Below are positions 46,471-57,949 of a stretch of DNA of 64,000 nucleotides, in pieces. This DNA comes from Aulostomus chinensis (lineage: Eukaryota; Chordata; Actinopteri; Syngnathiformes; Aulostomidae). The number at the start of each line of letters is the position of its first letter. Position 1 is the stretch's first letter. The position numbers were made by a program, and so were the translations under genes. The notes beneath the pieces are model-generated. The model did not search any database. It worked only from the letters and a program-made list of their open reading frames with translations, and was not told the DNA's origin. The stretch covers positions 30,342,541 to 30,406,540 of the forward strand of contig JBBMOA010000006.1 in assembly GCA_037954235.1 (NCBI GenBank). The letters are read 5' to 3'.

Positions 46471-46980
46471 TGGGCTTTATATCCTTCACGCTGTCTGAGG
46501 TGTGGCTTGGAAGATTAATTGCACAGCTGTCAGACTGATTGGGCACAGATGACTGTGGCCCTCGGCACGTCAGATAAATCACTCTGACTTGTTGCGATGT
46601 CGAGCGGATTGATTTAATCATGCGGCGCTCGCTAGCTCTCGTAGCCTGGGACAAGCAGCGAAGCACACCTTCCACCTAATGTTGCTGTCAGCTACATCAA
46701 ACACACCTTTGATTAACTTGGAGCACACACTCATTATCTGTCCTCCCTGTTCCTCTCAAAGCATGTAATCACAGGGTTATGCCTTGAAGAGAGAGAAGAG
46801 AGCACAATGTGTGCCGGGAGGCTTATCAGGCTGCGAACAAGAGAGAGCACACACTTGTACAGTGATCAATGTTGCATAATTGGCTTGCACACAGATTAAA
46901 TGAACCACATCCTTCTCACCTTTTGTTAATCCGGGTGGCGTGTTTTGCTGTTCATTTGACTTCACTGCCTGCACCTCTGT
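46471..46980. promoter_or_regulatory. Candidate cis-regulatory region (motif-based only)
   Basis: Repeat-free block with dense developmental-type words: AAGATTAATTGCA, CAGCTGTCAGACTGATTGGG (E-box, MEIS-like TGTCA and PBX-like TGATTG in a row), CGGATTGATTTAATCATGCG, CACCTTTGATTAAC and TTGCATAATTGGC. Frames on the minus strand are under 75 codons. Confidence 0.28.
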
Positions 46981-47818
46981 GAGTGTAAGCCAGTACTTTA
47001 ATGGCGTATGAGCTGTTTTATTGGAGAGTAAAAGAATGAACAGGAGGCACGAGGTGTTAATCCCCGGCAGGTCAGCTCACCGCTGCACATGCAGGATCCT
47101 CCAACAGACGCGCTCGTCGGGCCTTTGCGCCAAAGCTAACGCGAATCAAGATACACGATAGCGTCAGTAGTTCTTGACACACGTTACCACAGATATTGAA
47201 ACCTGGGAGACTGCTGAAGAAATAACCACATCTTTGTAAGACTTTAGGAAACACTCACTGCTATTCAAAAACTGAAACAAAGACGACACAAAACTAAAAT
47301 CAGTTTTTCCGTCAGTTTTTCTTGCCAACTTCAAGAGTTCTGATATGAGTCAGTGTGAGTCAGCAGAATCCCTCCAAGGCACTTTTACACCTCCCCACAT
47401 CCTCCTCCACCCTCGGCCTGGCTGTCAGCTGGGAGGAGCTGAGTACGAGCGCAACGACTTCACTCGCAGCTCTGTTGATGATACGCATCTATAAATGTAG
47501 TTGTCGTCCGAATGACAAATCCTACTGCTGCCTGGGTGATGGTCGCTCAGCTCTCGTCCAACAATCGGAACGCAACGTTTTAGTAGAAACCCATGAGTCA
47601 AACTTCATAGAAATATTGTTATGTTCACAATGATATCAATAATCATGATTACTGTGGTCCATGGAAGTGTGGCCACTGGTGTGGGCCTCAGTGGTTGAGG
47701 GCCGGAGGGTCGGTGTAGGTGCGTCCACGTGCACGACAGGAAATAACGCAAAATGACCCCCCCTCCATCATGGGTCAAAAAGAAACTGCAGATTCTAACA
47801 CCCTTATCATGTAATTAG

Positions 47819-47877
47819 GCAGTGTGTGTGTGTGTGTGTGTGTGAGTGAATGTGTGTGAGTGAGTGAGTGAACGTGA

Positions 47878-47909
<32 letters not shown>

Positions 47910-47927
47910 GTGAGTGAGTGAGTGTGA

Positions 47928-47974
<47 letters not shown>

Positions 47975-48001
47975 TGAGTGTGAGTGTGTGTGTGTGTGCG
48001 T
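47819..48001. repeat. Complex (TG)n/(GTGA)n microsatellite
   Basis: About 180 bp in which TG runs alternate with GTGAGTGAGTGA blocks. Confidence 0.96.
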
Positions 48002-48543
48002 GCTGTCTTCATTTCCTGGTTCACCTGTTCATTTTGGGACGACTCGTTAGCTCAGCACACATCCAGTCAAAGATAAACCCATTTATTCATTATTTGAGCT
48101 CCCGTCGCTTCAAGCCAACTCTCTTTGAATGGTCAACTTCTGGAGGCCGTTAAGAGGCCACGTTTGTGAGGATTTCTGAACCTCTCTGGGAAAAAAACAT
48201 GTTTTCAAGAAACACTAAACAAAAAGAATGAGGAGAGGCTCTTGGTGCCAGGCTCTTGGTGGGCGTGCAGCGCCGAAGCAGACGACAGTATAAAGACATC
48301 TGTAACGAGATGATGGTGGAATGGTGAAACCTGAAACCTTCCATCAGTTTTCCATATGTCACAATTTAAATTTGGCCACATTTAATATGAAGAGCAGAGA
48401 CGGTGCCGTTCTGAACGCGGCAGCTGAGACGTCTCTGTGGGGGTCTGAGCGTACGGAGGCATGCCTGTTTAACTCATTAAGGGAGGAACACTCACTCTTG
48501 TATGGATTAGTTACGTGTAATGTTGAGCTGGTTTATTGCAGTC

Positions 48544-48545
<2 letters not shown>

Positions 48546-48579
<34 letters not shown>
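48546..48579. repeat. (CT)n microsatellite, about 17 units
   Basis: Uninterrupted CT run. Confidence 0.97.
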
Positions 48580-48581
<2 letters not shown>

Positions 48582-49406
48582 AACGTGTGTATGTAGTCAA
48601 ATGGTTGTGAGTTGTGCGTTTGTGTGTCAGTGTTTGTGCAGCACATGTGCGAGGGCTGAATTAGCTCCTGGAGTGACAGCCATCTGGCCAGCGGGTGCTG
48701 AGAGGAGAGGAATGGGGAGAATGCAGTGACAACAGGGTGGTGCAACACAACAATAAACACTGGCAACCGCAGCCGAAACAAGAACGCACAAACACATTGT
48801 TGTCCACATTCAGGAATAAAAGCCATGAATCGAGGAGGACAGATGGAGTCTGATCAGCTAGTCCTCCATGCTCAGAACTACCAGCAGGACTTTCATGTTC
48901 ATGCTCCATAGTTCTCCCAACGGCATGACAATCAGAGTACCCAAACACTGGCAGTACTAATATACAGAGTACATCATGTATTTAATATTGTCTGCCAACA
49001 ACTGCGTGTGTTTGTGCTGCTTATTGGATCTTGGTTAACTCATGTAGCAGAGGTGAAGCAGTTCATTTGTACCGCAAAAGTCAAGTGGGATAATTCCTGT
49101 TCATTTTGACCAGCTGACCCTGCACGCGCTCAGGCTTCAGCGCTTCATGATCTTTAAATCACTTTTACCATTTAAACGTTGTTCTGACTGCAGAGGAGAA
49201 CAAAGAGAACATGCAGACAACACCAGAACCAGAACCAGCTGACAGAACTCAGTCCATTCGTCTGATCCATCATGGTCTCACGTGCTCATCTCATCAGACC
49301 AACCAAATGTTATTTCCTGTCTTCACAAGTTTTGACTGATAACTGTGACTTGTTTTAGACACCGACACCAGCATCTATTAAACCAAGCCTTAATGATAAT
49401 TCATGA

Positions 49407-49420
49407 CCACTAGAGGGCCC
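49407..49420 (+). promoter_or_regulatory. Likely CTCF site, plus orientation
   Basis: CCACTAGAGGGCCC matches the CTCF core CCASYAGRKGGCRC at 13 of 14 positions (C in place of R near the end). Confidence 0.45.
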
Positions 49421-49746
49421 TTCTGCCTCGGAGCCGCCCCCTCAGCCGGCTGCCCCCAGTTGACCGAGTTTAAGCTGCAAAGGTCAACGTGGTAACAAAC
49501 AAAAACACCATCGGTGAAGCAATGATTACGTAGGTAGAACCATGCATCACATGTCTCCTCACCCCCCCCCCCCCGCCTCCTCCAGACCCCCTCCAGGAGA
49601 GGAGGCCACCATGTCCTGTGAAGCTCCCACCCATTGTCACAGGAAGCTCCCTGCTCTCTGCTCAGCCCACACACTGCAGCCCAAAATACAGCCGGCTGTC
49701 ATTCCTCGGGTTTCTCCTTCCCTCACACTCTCCAGGGAGAGGAAGT

Positions 49747-49760
49747 GTTGCCGTGGCAAC
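49747..49760. promoter_or_regulatory. RFX X-box, near-perfect palindrome
   Basis: GTTGCCGTGGCAAC consists of two perfect half-sites (GTTGCC and GGCAAC) separated by GT. It lies 8 bp after a purine-rich AGGGAGAGGAAG tract. Confidence 0.5.
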
Positions 49761-51384
49761 AGCGATTCCTATTGGTGGGGTTTATAACAAATAAACTCCT
49801 GTAAATATGAAATGTTGAACCTGCAGTGTCAACAAATCATCCCAATGCATTTCCATCCCAAACACACCAGGACTGTTTGAGAACACTACACAATTCGCTT
49901 TACGCCGCTCAGTCCGCATTACTCACTGCTCATGACAGTCATTCTCCGCCTCCTCACTACAAAGCCAAATCAAAACACAGATTACAAAAATGGGTTTCAT
50001 TCCCACCGCTGACAAGCTCACAAGTGTTCTGACATCAGCCGAATTTCTAAGTGTGTCACGCTGCGAGCTGAACCTGAGCGAGGAGACGGATTTGTTCACC
50101 CAGCAGGAGGCTGACAGGCCGCAGGAATCCTAGCTGGAGATGATTGACAGAAGAGGAAAGTAGTTCGATCAGCCTGCATCCTCACCCTGACGCCTGCCTG
50201 CCTGACAAGAACTGAGACTCCACTGTCCTACATCACAGTTCCCAGGCTCACAAGGTCAGACAGAACCTCAGATTCAAGGAGAAGAAAATAAAATGGTTCG
50301 AATCCAAGTTAGAAGGTTTTCCATCCTACCGCCGGGGTAAACCCCAGCTGACTACGTCTGCCCTACAGGAACATTGTGACGACCTAAAAAGATGCGTGAC
50401 TGGTATAAATAATACAGCCAACGCCACATGAAGCCTTTTAACTCAAACACCAAACTTTTGAGGCAATGGGTTGAAGAGTTCACTGGAATTCAGTGGCCAC
50501 TTGAATGGACTGAGGACGTTTGAGAGCTGCATGGCGTCCACGGACCTGCGTCAGACCCTCCCAGGTTTAGACGCCTGGAATGGAGTGTCCCTGTAAAATA
50601 TGTGCAGAAGGGCCTTTTCTCTGAATCTGTGGCTGCGCTTCCATGGAGTGAGTGTGATCACAAGAGACCTCGTTTAAAAAGGCTGTCAAACGTCGACGCA
50701 GCAGAAACATGCTGATGTTTAATACCCGCCACGGTTCAAGCGCCATCAACAGTTCATTCTTGCTGGAACGTTTCCCTGATCTCAACCTGCCGGCATTCAA
50801 ACACTCGTAACACCAGCCTGTGTTTGTCTGACAGTCTGAGTGAGTTTTATCAGATACTACAACCAAACCTTCAGAGCCAAAGAAAACACTTCAGAGCTGT
50901 TTTCACCAGCTGAGTGTCGAGGACGAGTGGAGCGCAGCGGAGTCGGAGTTCAACCACACAAACCTCACCAAGTACAACTGGAGGGTTCAAAATGAAACAA
51001 TTACATTTGGATCGAAGGATTTAGTGGGCTGGTGATAGTCACAGTAGGATTGGCTTCCACGTGTTTACATGTCTGCGGTAGGAACGCCGAGCTGATAGCA
51101 GCGTGAGACTCAGTGCGCTGCCACAGAACTAGCCTGCCCCACCTGGCTTCATGGGTTCTGGCCATGTAGCTCCCTGCTAACAAACATGGCTAAGTCATTT
51201 CATCATGGGCCCCTGCAGACTTTTCAGGCCTTATCAGACCAAGAGGATCCCCTTATTGTAGTGGATCCTCTTACTTCACAGGGTTAGTGTGATAATCTCA
51301 ACAACTTAAGCAACCTTTTCAGCTGCAACCCCACGTGGTTATGATGTCACAGCAAGATAATCCTGTGCATTAATCTGTTGATTA

Positions 51385-51440
51385 ATCGCTGTGTTCACTG
51401 TGCATTAATCAATAGATTAATGCACAGTGAACACAGCGAT
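51385..51440. repeat. Perfect 26-bp inverted repeat with 4-nt loop
   Basis: The left arm 51385-51410 (ATCGCTGTGTTC .. TGTGCATTAATC) is followed by loop AATA (51411-51414). The right arm 51415-51440 is its exact reverse complement, 26 of 26. A partial direct repeat of the arm end (TGTGCATTAATC) also occurs just upstream at about 51364-51375. The structure can form a very stable hairpin or cruciform. It is too short-looped for a canonical miRNA precursor. Confidence 0.97.
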
Positions 51441-52451
51441 CTAAGCTGGGAAACTCTGCTCAGGACTTCTGGGGTTCTGTGAGTGGCTGCACATTCAGCA
51501 CATGGACAGTTGGGAGCTTATCCACACATCGAAGCCATTTCCATCACAATGGAGGACCGTTTTCTCAGTGCTTATCACACCTACCCATCACACCTCTCAA
51601 CAACACGGACGCCATGAATGTAGTCTTTTAATTGCCAGGTACTTTAAAGAGGAAGGAGAAAGGCTCCAGGAGCTCTTCAGCAATTAAAGACTTCCCCTTC
51701 GCCTTGATTAGTAGCTAACTGCTTAGATTAGCATGCTGACAGTTTCAGCAGGGTCACAGCCTCAGACTCCAACGCTGGCAGCCGGCTGGACAACAACACG
51801 CTGAGCAGCCGATACTATAGGCAGGAGAATGAGTCCAGCAAACACACACACACACACAAAGAATCTGTGACTTTGGTTTGAATTGTAACCAGACACACCA
51901 CATCGCCGTTGTCTGCCTCCATATCGTGTTCCACCACCAAAATCCTACGTTGATTCTGATGTCCTGAGGACGTTTGCATGATTGATTGCAGGAAGCCAAA
52001 ATCAGATTTGAAGTGAACCTCAACTGTCGGCCGGGTGGATGTTTGATGGTCACTAGAATCCCGGTGGTTTGGTTTGACAGGGACAACACCAGCTGCCACT
52101 CAGAGAGCAGGCCTGGTGTCAGGGGAGGAGGAAAGTCTCGCTGCTAAAAAACCATCCCAGAGCCAAACCACTGAGTCAGCCAACAACTGATGCATCACAC
52201 TGGTGCTGCAGGAGTGACTTTGACACACTGCTGCCCTCACACTGGCTTTAACACACACTTCCAGCTGCGTTTACTGCAAATATTCACTTTGTGTGTTTCT
52301 GTGCTTACCCACGTGTGCATTTCTCCCATTTCTAAGCAGCACTCGACTCAGTACTCTGAAATACACCGAGTTCACAGTAAAATTTCACTTCCACTTACAT
52401 CACCACCCTGCACACACACCAATGCCTATAGTGCTCCTTCCCACACAATAT

Positions 52452-52452
<1 letters not shown>
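51441..52452. other. Unique non-coding sequence
   Basis: A short CA run lies at 51841-51857. No gene is supported. Confidence 0.45.

Positions 52453-52489
<37 letters not shown>
52453..52489. repeat. (CA)n microsatellite, about 18 units
   Basis: Uninterrupted. It lies in inverted relation to the TG array about 104 bp downstream. Confidence 0.97.
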
Positions 52490-52492
<3 letters not shown>

Positions 52493-52541
52493 CAGCTTCC
52501 TCTCTCACACCTCTGTTTCTCTCTTCTTCAGCAGTCAGGTA

Positions 52542-52564
52542 TTTCTCCTCCTCCTCCTCCTCCT
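52542..52564. repeat. (TCC)n trinucleotide run
   Basis: About seven TCC units between the CA and TG arrays. Confidence 0.92.
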
Positions 52565-52587
52565 ATTGAGTCCATCAGATGGTAAAC

Positions 52588-52592
<5 letters not shown>

Positions 52593-52661
<69 letters not shown>
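52593..52661. repeat. (TG)n microsatellite, about 34 units
   Basis: Uninterrupted TG run. Confidence 0.98.
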
Positions 52662-52663
<2 letters not shown>

Positions 52664-54240
52664 CTAAGACCCAAAATGAAGACTGAATGCTTTTTCTGAT
52701 CTCTGTTTTGGCGTCTTTTAGCTCATTGTTTTAGTTTTACAGCTTCAAACCTCTGAATTCCATCTGGACGCTCTCAACAGTCTCGCTCTGCTCCAGCAGA
52801 CGGACGTTGTCAGAGTGATAACCACAGAACTACACAACACTACACAAACAACCACATACGTTCTTAATGTGTAATTATATCATGAGTTCATGAGGACGCT
52901 TTTGTCCACATATTTCTCTTTAACGCTTCACTTAAGATTAATTCAAATAGGAATGAGATTCTCAAAAAATAAGACTCAGTTTCCTGTTAAATATCTTCTT
53001 GACTTTGGAAGAGGTCAAATGTCATCTTAGCCTGAATGCGTGAAGGTAAATATGGCTTGGCTACGGCTGTTGAAGATAAACAGAGAAAAAATTGGTATTT
53101 TAAGTAAAGTCAGACTTTTGTTAGCTCACGTGTCACTGTCTCAGGCCTGATCGCAGCTCCAACTGCCAGCAGAGTCTCAGCAAGGCGACGCATCGGAGGC
53201 TCGGGTCGGGTTGTGTTCATGTCCCTGTGGCAATGTTTCACGGCTCCTTTCTCATCAGTATTTGTCTTAAAATCACCCCAAATGTATCTCAAGGAAAATG
53301 AACCTAGCACAGACCTCCAGGAGAGAGAATACTCCAATCTAAAAAAAGAGGTAATGTTGCTCACTGCTGCTAATACACTAGTGATGTGTTTACAGCAGGT
53401 TATGGTTGCCATAGCAACCGGAGACGGCTAAATGTGTTACTCTTATGTTGCTTCTTTCAAGTGACAAAGCTCCATAAACACGCTAGCTGCTAACTCTCTG
53501 GTGGTGGCGCGATGTAAGCTAATTAGCTAAGACAGGCTTGTTTCTGCAGCGAGGTGGTGGTCTCTGCAGTCCACTCTATTTTTAACCATCAAAGTTATTA
53601 TAGAGAAGCTAATTTTCACGGGAAAAACATCTTTGGCTAATTGTAAGTTCTAACCCCAGCAGGCAGAGAGTGTACCCACAACAGCCAGGAACTGGAGTTT
53701 GTAATTTGGTCAACCAACATAATTAATGTTGATTAGTTCCAGCTGGCTACAGCCATCATTCCAGGCAGCAAAATAAAAAGATGAATAATTATAGTACTAT
53801 TTGGGAATTGCTTTCTTTTAAATTGCAATTTTATTAAATCTGTTGAACACTGCCCTGAGGGGAGGGAGGCGGGGGAGCACGCTACCTTCTCCTGCCCGGA
53901 GCAGCAAGATAAACATTTTGGAAGTTCTTCTTTGACCAGAGGTATCCGTCCATCACCTGTGTCTTCTGTTTAGGAGAGCGGGAGAAGATGCAGACTCAAG
54001 AATAACAAGTCAGGAGCAGCCATAGCTGTATGACCTGCTATCACTGAGCCTCACCAAGACAAATCCAGGCAATTCAATTGATTCAGATGCTGAACATGGA
54101 GCTTCACTTGAAGAAATGGCAACAGGCCACAGAGGCCAACGTATTTATCCTGCCTCCACAGACCACTGACACACACCCACACGGGCAGAAACACATGCAT
54201 CCAGCAGGCGCCCTCTCATCCCTCATCTACCCGCCGTGGA
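52662..54240. other. Unique sequence, possible old interspersed repeat
   Basis: Text at 53450-53530 (AAACACGCTAGCTGCTAACTC, GTAAGCTAATTAGCTAAGAC) resembles fish GCTAGC-type repeats. The opposing frames 53110-53412 (minus) and 53213-53431 (plus) are mutually exclusive and unconvincing. Confidence 0.4.
53405..53418. promoter_or_regulatory. RFX X-box
   Basis: GTTGCCATAGCAAC has two half-sites, GTTGCC and AGCAAC, with a 2-bp spacer. It matches the RFX consensus GTNRCCNNRGYAAC in full. Confidence 0.5.
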
Positions 54241-54483
54241 TCCTTGACCAGGGTACTTGTTTGAAAAACCAGAGGTCAAACTATAAAGCAATTACACTGG
54301 CAACTCATCAACCACAGGCTGACAGCAATACAATTACCTCCAGGCTGCAGCAGACAAGTGAGCAGCAGAGAGGGCTGTGTTTAACTCTGGATGTAACCGT
54401 GCTTGCTGTATAATTGCACCCTGCCGAGTGCACTTTAATTCTGTGTTTAACAGGTACAGTAATAGTAGACGAGTGCTGATGCA

Positions 54484-54519
54484 GGGGGGGGAGGGGGAGA
54501 GAGAGAGAGAGAGAGAGAA
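54484..54519. repeat. G-run plus (GA)n
   Basis: GGGGGGGGAGGGGGAGA is followed by about 9 GA units. Confidence 0.92.
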
Positions 54520-54652
54520 GAGTCTATTAGGTATTACCTCAGGCCTTGGCATGGAGCCACTTCACCGGAGGAAGAGAAAGATATGGAAATGGTGTCAGGA
54601 GAGAGGAGATGTCCCTGCAGTCAAGGCTGACAATTCTGCCACCTGACAGGCG

Positions 54653-54665
54653 CCCCCCCCCCCCC
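54653..54665. repeat. Poly(C) run, 13 nt
   Basis: Uninterrupted C homopolymer. Confidence 0.93.
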
Positions 54666-54689
54666 AGGGATGTAAATAATTACTGGCCA

Positions 54690-54990
54690 TGATGAAAAGA
54701 CAGCGAGGGAGGGTCACTCCGATGCTGCCTGCTCACATGGATCCAGCATGCTTGGATGTGAAGTATTTATTACTGAGACATCAAAACCCATTCAGCTATT
54801 GTTTTGTCTGATTACTCACTTCACCGACTGGACGGTAACAGACGCTCGTCACACGTGATGATTAATAGCTCGTAATGCTCCGACAGGCTGTTATAAGACG
54901 CTTAGTACATGTCAATAAGACTATTTAAGAGTGATGTCATAAATTATCTAGTAGCAGTTAACTAGGTTAATTAATGGTCATAAAGGAAGA
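54690..54990. promoter_or_regulatory. Candidate cis-regulatory region (motif-based only)
   Basis: AT-rich and repeat-free, with GAAGTATTTATTACTG, CACGTGATGATTAATAGC, GTCATAAATTATC and GGTTAATTAATGGTC. These are many clustered homeodomain cores and one CACGTG E-box. Confidence 0.25.
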
Positions 54991-56750
54991 ATGATGTCTT
55001 TATTTTTATATAGGCAGCTTAATATCTATTATTTACTGCTTATTCCAAGCTCAATAATAAAAAGTGTTCCAACAACAAAACTACGGAATGTTTACACTGA
55101 GAACAGCATTCACAGAATCCATACGTAACAGAATAAATCAGCACATTTATTATTCCCTGGATGAACGCAGGAATCAACTAAAACAAGCAGGCGCTGATTC
55201 ACAGTTGCAAATTCCTTCTGTTCTGTGTTGAACAGAATTTAATGAACAGCTGGTGAAGCACGTGCAAATCTGCAGATCCTCCATGTTTGCATCGCCACAA
55301 ATGAAGCCAGTGAATTAAATTAAACAGTATTTACCACACATCCAGCAGGAGCCGGTCTAAACGCACCGGGTCACATCTGTCTGCTGCACAAGAACAGAGC
55401 GCGCAGGAATCTGGTGCTCGTACTGCACCTCAGTACTCACTGTGTGGTTACTTTGATCATCCTGCTTCTCCAGTACAAGAGTTTTATAAGCTTGGCTTCA
55501 AGCTAATCATGTGACAGACAGCAGAGTTACTGGAGTTATATAACGTGACAAAGTTTACCAGAATGTACAGATCACAGTGTTTGATACCTTTGCAGTAAGG
55601 GTATAAATATTACACAAAAAGTGACACTTCACTTCCCAAGTACCATCACTTATTCATCAATCATTTTTGGATCTCCTTCACTGGCCAGAGCGCAAGTGAG
55701 TGTCACAGTCGGTTTTTAGCTCAAATCAAAGAGTGTGCAGAAGGTTGAACCCAGCTGGATAAGGAATCGTGTGTTTGAGAGTTTGTCAATGGAGGTTTTG
55801 TTGAGTTGGGCTGGCGTGTCCCGAGTTCTCGATTCACCAAGAATTCATCCAGGGAGGAAAAACATCTACATGAATTCAACAAACTCAAATAGAAAGTTTG
55901 ATCATCACTTTAACCCTGACTGTCATCAAGTACTGAGATGATACCAATTAAAATGGCAAAAAAAAACAGGAAGTTTAATTCACAAATGAAAATTCCAACG
56001 CGGCTCCAGTTCCTGTGCGAGAGAACAACAATGTTAGGTCACTGCTGATTTGATGATGGAAGAAACTCCTCCAGTGTGGGGAGTTGGGAGGGCTTATGGT
56101 GGTCAGCCCCTTCACGACACCCCAGCCACGGAGCAACACCACAGCTGTGAACCGCGCTGCGTCTGTGCTGAACAGCGGATTCTCCTCTACAGCCTGTCAT
56201 GGAGGGATTCTGTGACTGGGGGCTTTATTTAACTGATAAACTTCGTACCAGAGCCCAGCGTGCACTCACCACAGACATATGGACAAACGTGCTATTATAT
56301 GTGGACTGATTAATGAGCAGGAAACGTCACTGGTCTGCTGAGGAGCAGCTGAGGCCTCGACTATTCTGAGGAATCTGTGTTTAACTCTGAAGGAAGCTCC
56401 TCCACAATCGGCGTCCCTGCAGGACCCAGCCTGTCACTCATCCAGTGGGGCATGTAAAAGTACAGCACCGGTGGCCCAGTCGGAGGCGTCCGCTGGGTCT
56501 GAATAATGTCTCATCAGTTATGTAGTGTCAGAGTGGTGGTGTTGAGGCCTCAGGCAGGTTCTCCGGCGCCGCTCAGCCGTTGCAGCTGCTGCTCTGAGGT
56601 GCGCTGAGACGGGACTGACACACATACCGAGTCTCCAGGTCGAGACTGTCGGCGACAGCCGCCGGGGGACATGTTCAGATTTGGAGTTCACTTTAATCTA
56701 CCTGGGATCAGTGTGAGACAATTCAATGAGTGTGAAAAGTCAGACGCAGA
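54991..56750. other. Unique non-coding sequence, nothing recognised
   Basis: Frames are at most 68 codons. No array or transposon end is seen. Confidence 0.45.
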
Positions 56751-56751
56751 A

Positions 56752-56874
56752 GCCTGCTATGTGTCGTGCATGCTACTTGTGAGCCTGCTACGTGTCGTGC
56801 GTGCTACTTGTGAGCCTGCTACGTGTCGTGCGTGCTACTTGTGAGCCTGCTACGTGTCGTGTGTGCTACTTGTG
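56752..56874. repeat. 31-bp minisatellite, about 4 copies
   Basis: Unit starts at 56761, 56792, 56823 and 56854. Each is GTGTCGTG(C/T)(G/A)TGCTACTTGT followed by GAGCCTGCTAC, with one or two differences between copies. Confidence 0.96.
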
Positions 56875-57527
56875 GTCTTCCACTCGGGATCAACCAGCAG
56901 CAATGGCTGCGTCTCCCTGCCTCTCCTGTAATGATCCATTCGCCTCCCGCGGAGGAAGTGCATGTTTCTACAGCTCCAGCTCACAGGCAGACAGAAGAGA
57001 GCGGGATTACAGAGGCGCTCTGGTCAAATGTCAACACGACGCTGTAGCAGAGACGCACATCAGAGCTGCAGCATGAGTGTGAACAGACAGCGAGCACTTA
57101 GTGAACCAGCTAAAACAAACAAACCTCCGCATTTACAAACAGAGGAATTTCCTGTGTTCTGAGCCTTGCTCAATCGCCCGCTGCAGGATGGAGTTTTCCT
57201 TCCTTGTAGCACCTTGAAACAGGGAGTGAGACAAACCGCCGTGCCGGGATCAGCTCTGACATGCACCGCAGGTGAGAAGAACCGAGCACCGACAACTGGC
57301 CACGATGGGAGAAACCGGGTAGCTGCCAAATCATCTGGCAGTTGCCGCAAAGGCCTCCACCACAGGAGCAGCACCCGAAAAGGAAGAATAGAATTGGAGC
57401 GGAGGGCAAACGTGATGCATCTTGCTGTCTGCTTCTATCGCAGCTCGGCTGCTAACATGATGAAGTAATAGCAGTGAACGGCTCAGCAGGACAGGAATTC
57501 GCTGGCTGGAGGAATGAAGTTGTAAGA

Positions 57528-57925
57528 TTTTTTTTTTTTTACTTTATTTAAAGTTGTTCAAAATACAAACAATTAAGGCATGTTTTGTCATATGAACTTA
57601 GGAGATGATGAAGCAGCCTCAAGAACTAAAAGAAAAAATAATAGATAAAAAAGGGAAACAGAATAAAGACAACACTGTGAGGGTCTCATTCTAGAAGAGT
57701 AAAAAGGTCCATTAAAGAAAATCGTCTCTGGGCGTTACTGTTGGTCATGTGACACAAGGAATTTTTGTATAGCTTGAGATTGTTCTTCCATCCATTGACA
57801 TGGGGCTTCACCTTGCGGTATTTGCATCTATGAATAAAATGTTTTGCAAGCGCAATTACATCGTTCACCGAGAAGTCCAAGTTCTCCCCCTTTAACTGAA
57901 CTCCCACTTGATGACGAAGTAAGTA
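57528..57925 (-). mobile_element. 5-prime-truncated LINE (L1/Tx1-like) 3-prime end
   Basis: Read on the minus strand, an open frame ends at a stop at 57686. It is followed by about 140 bp of untranslated text, then AATAAA at 57548-57543 and a run of 13 A two bases later (57540-57528). That order (coding tail, stop, poly(A) signal, poly(A)) shows an insertion made by reverse transcription. The peptide (VIALAKHFIHRCKYRKVKPH near its start, FSLMDLFTLLE at the end) resembles the C-terminal tail of L1-type reverse transcriptase ORFs in fish. A processed pseudogene is the alternative. The 5-prime limit is uncertain, about 57915-57935, where a GAAGT..AAG similarity to the sequence flanking the poly(A) may be a decayed target duplication. 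Confidence 0.6.
57686..57907 (-). pseudogene. C-terminal tail of a LINE reverse-transcriptase ORF, truncated
   Basis: About 73 codons remain, ending in a normal stop. They contain a Lys/His/Cys-rich stretch (HRCKYRKVKPH) and NLKLYKNSL. No catalytic reverse-transcriptase or endonuclease motif is present, as expected of a 5-prime-truncated insertion. Family assignment rests on resemblance only. Confidence 0.5.
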
Positions 57926-57949
57926 GATGCAGGCAGGAGTGGAGGCGGA

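Larger units (their letters stand above)
48580..51380. other. Unique non-coding sequence, 2.8 kb
   Basis: No gene is supported. A poly(C) run lies at 49562-49574, with CTCF-like and RFX-like sites listed separately. A GGTTCGAATCC word at 50295 was considered as a tRNA B-box and rejected. Confidence 0.45.

Noticed and set aside
50295..50305. GGTTCGAATCC, a perfect match to a tRNA B-box
   Set aside because: The flanking bases do not form the 5-bp T-stem (only 3 pairs), and no A-box or acceptor stem is found upstream. Not a tRNA or a tRNA-derived SINE that I can support.
51385..51440. miRNA precursor interpretation of the perfect hairpin
   Set aside because: The loop is only 4 nt and the stem is perfect with no bulges, unlike canonical pre-miRNAs. 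No known mature sequence is recognised.
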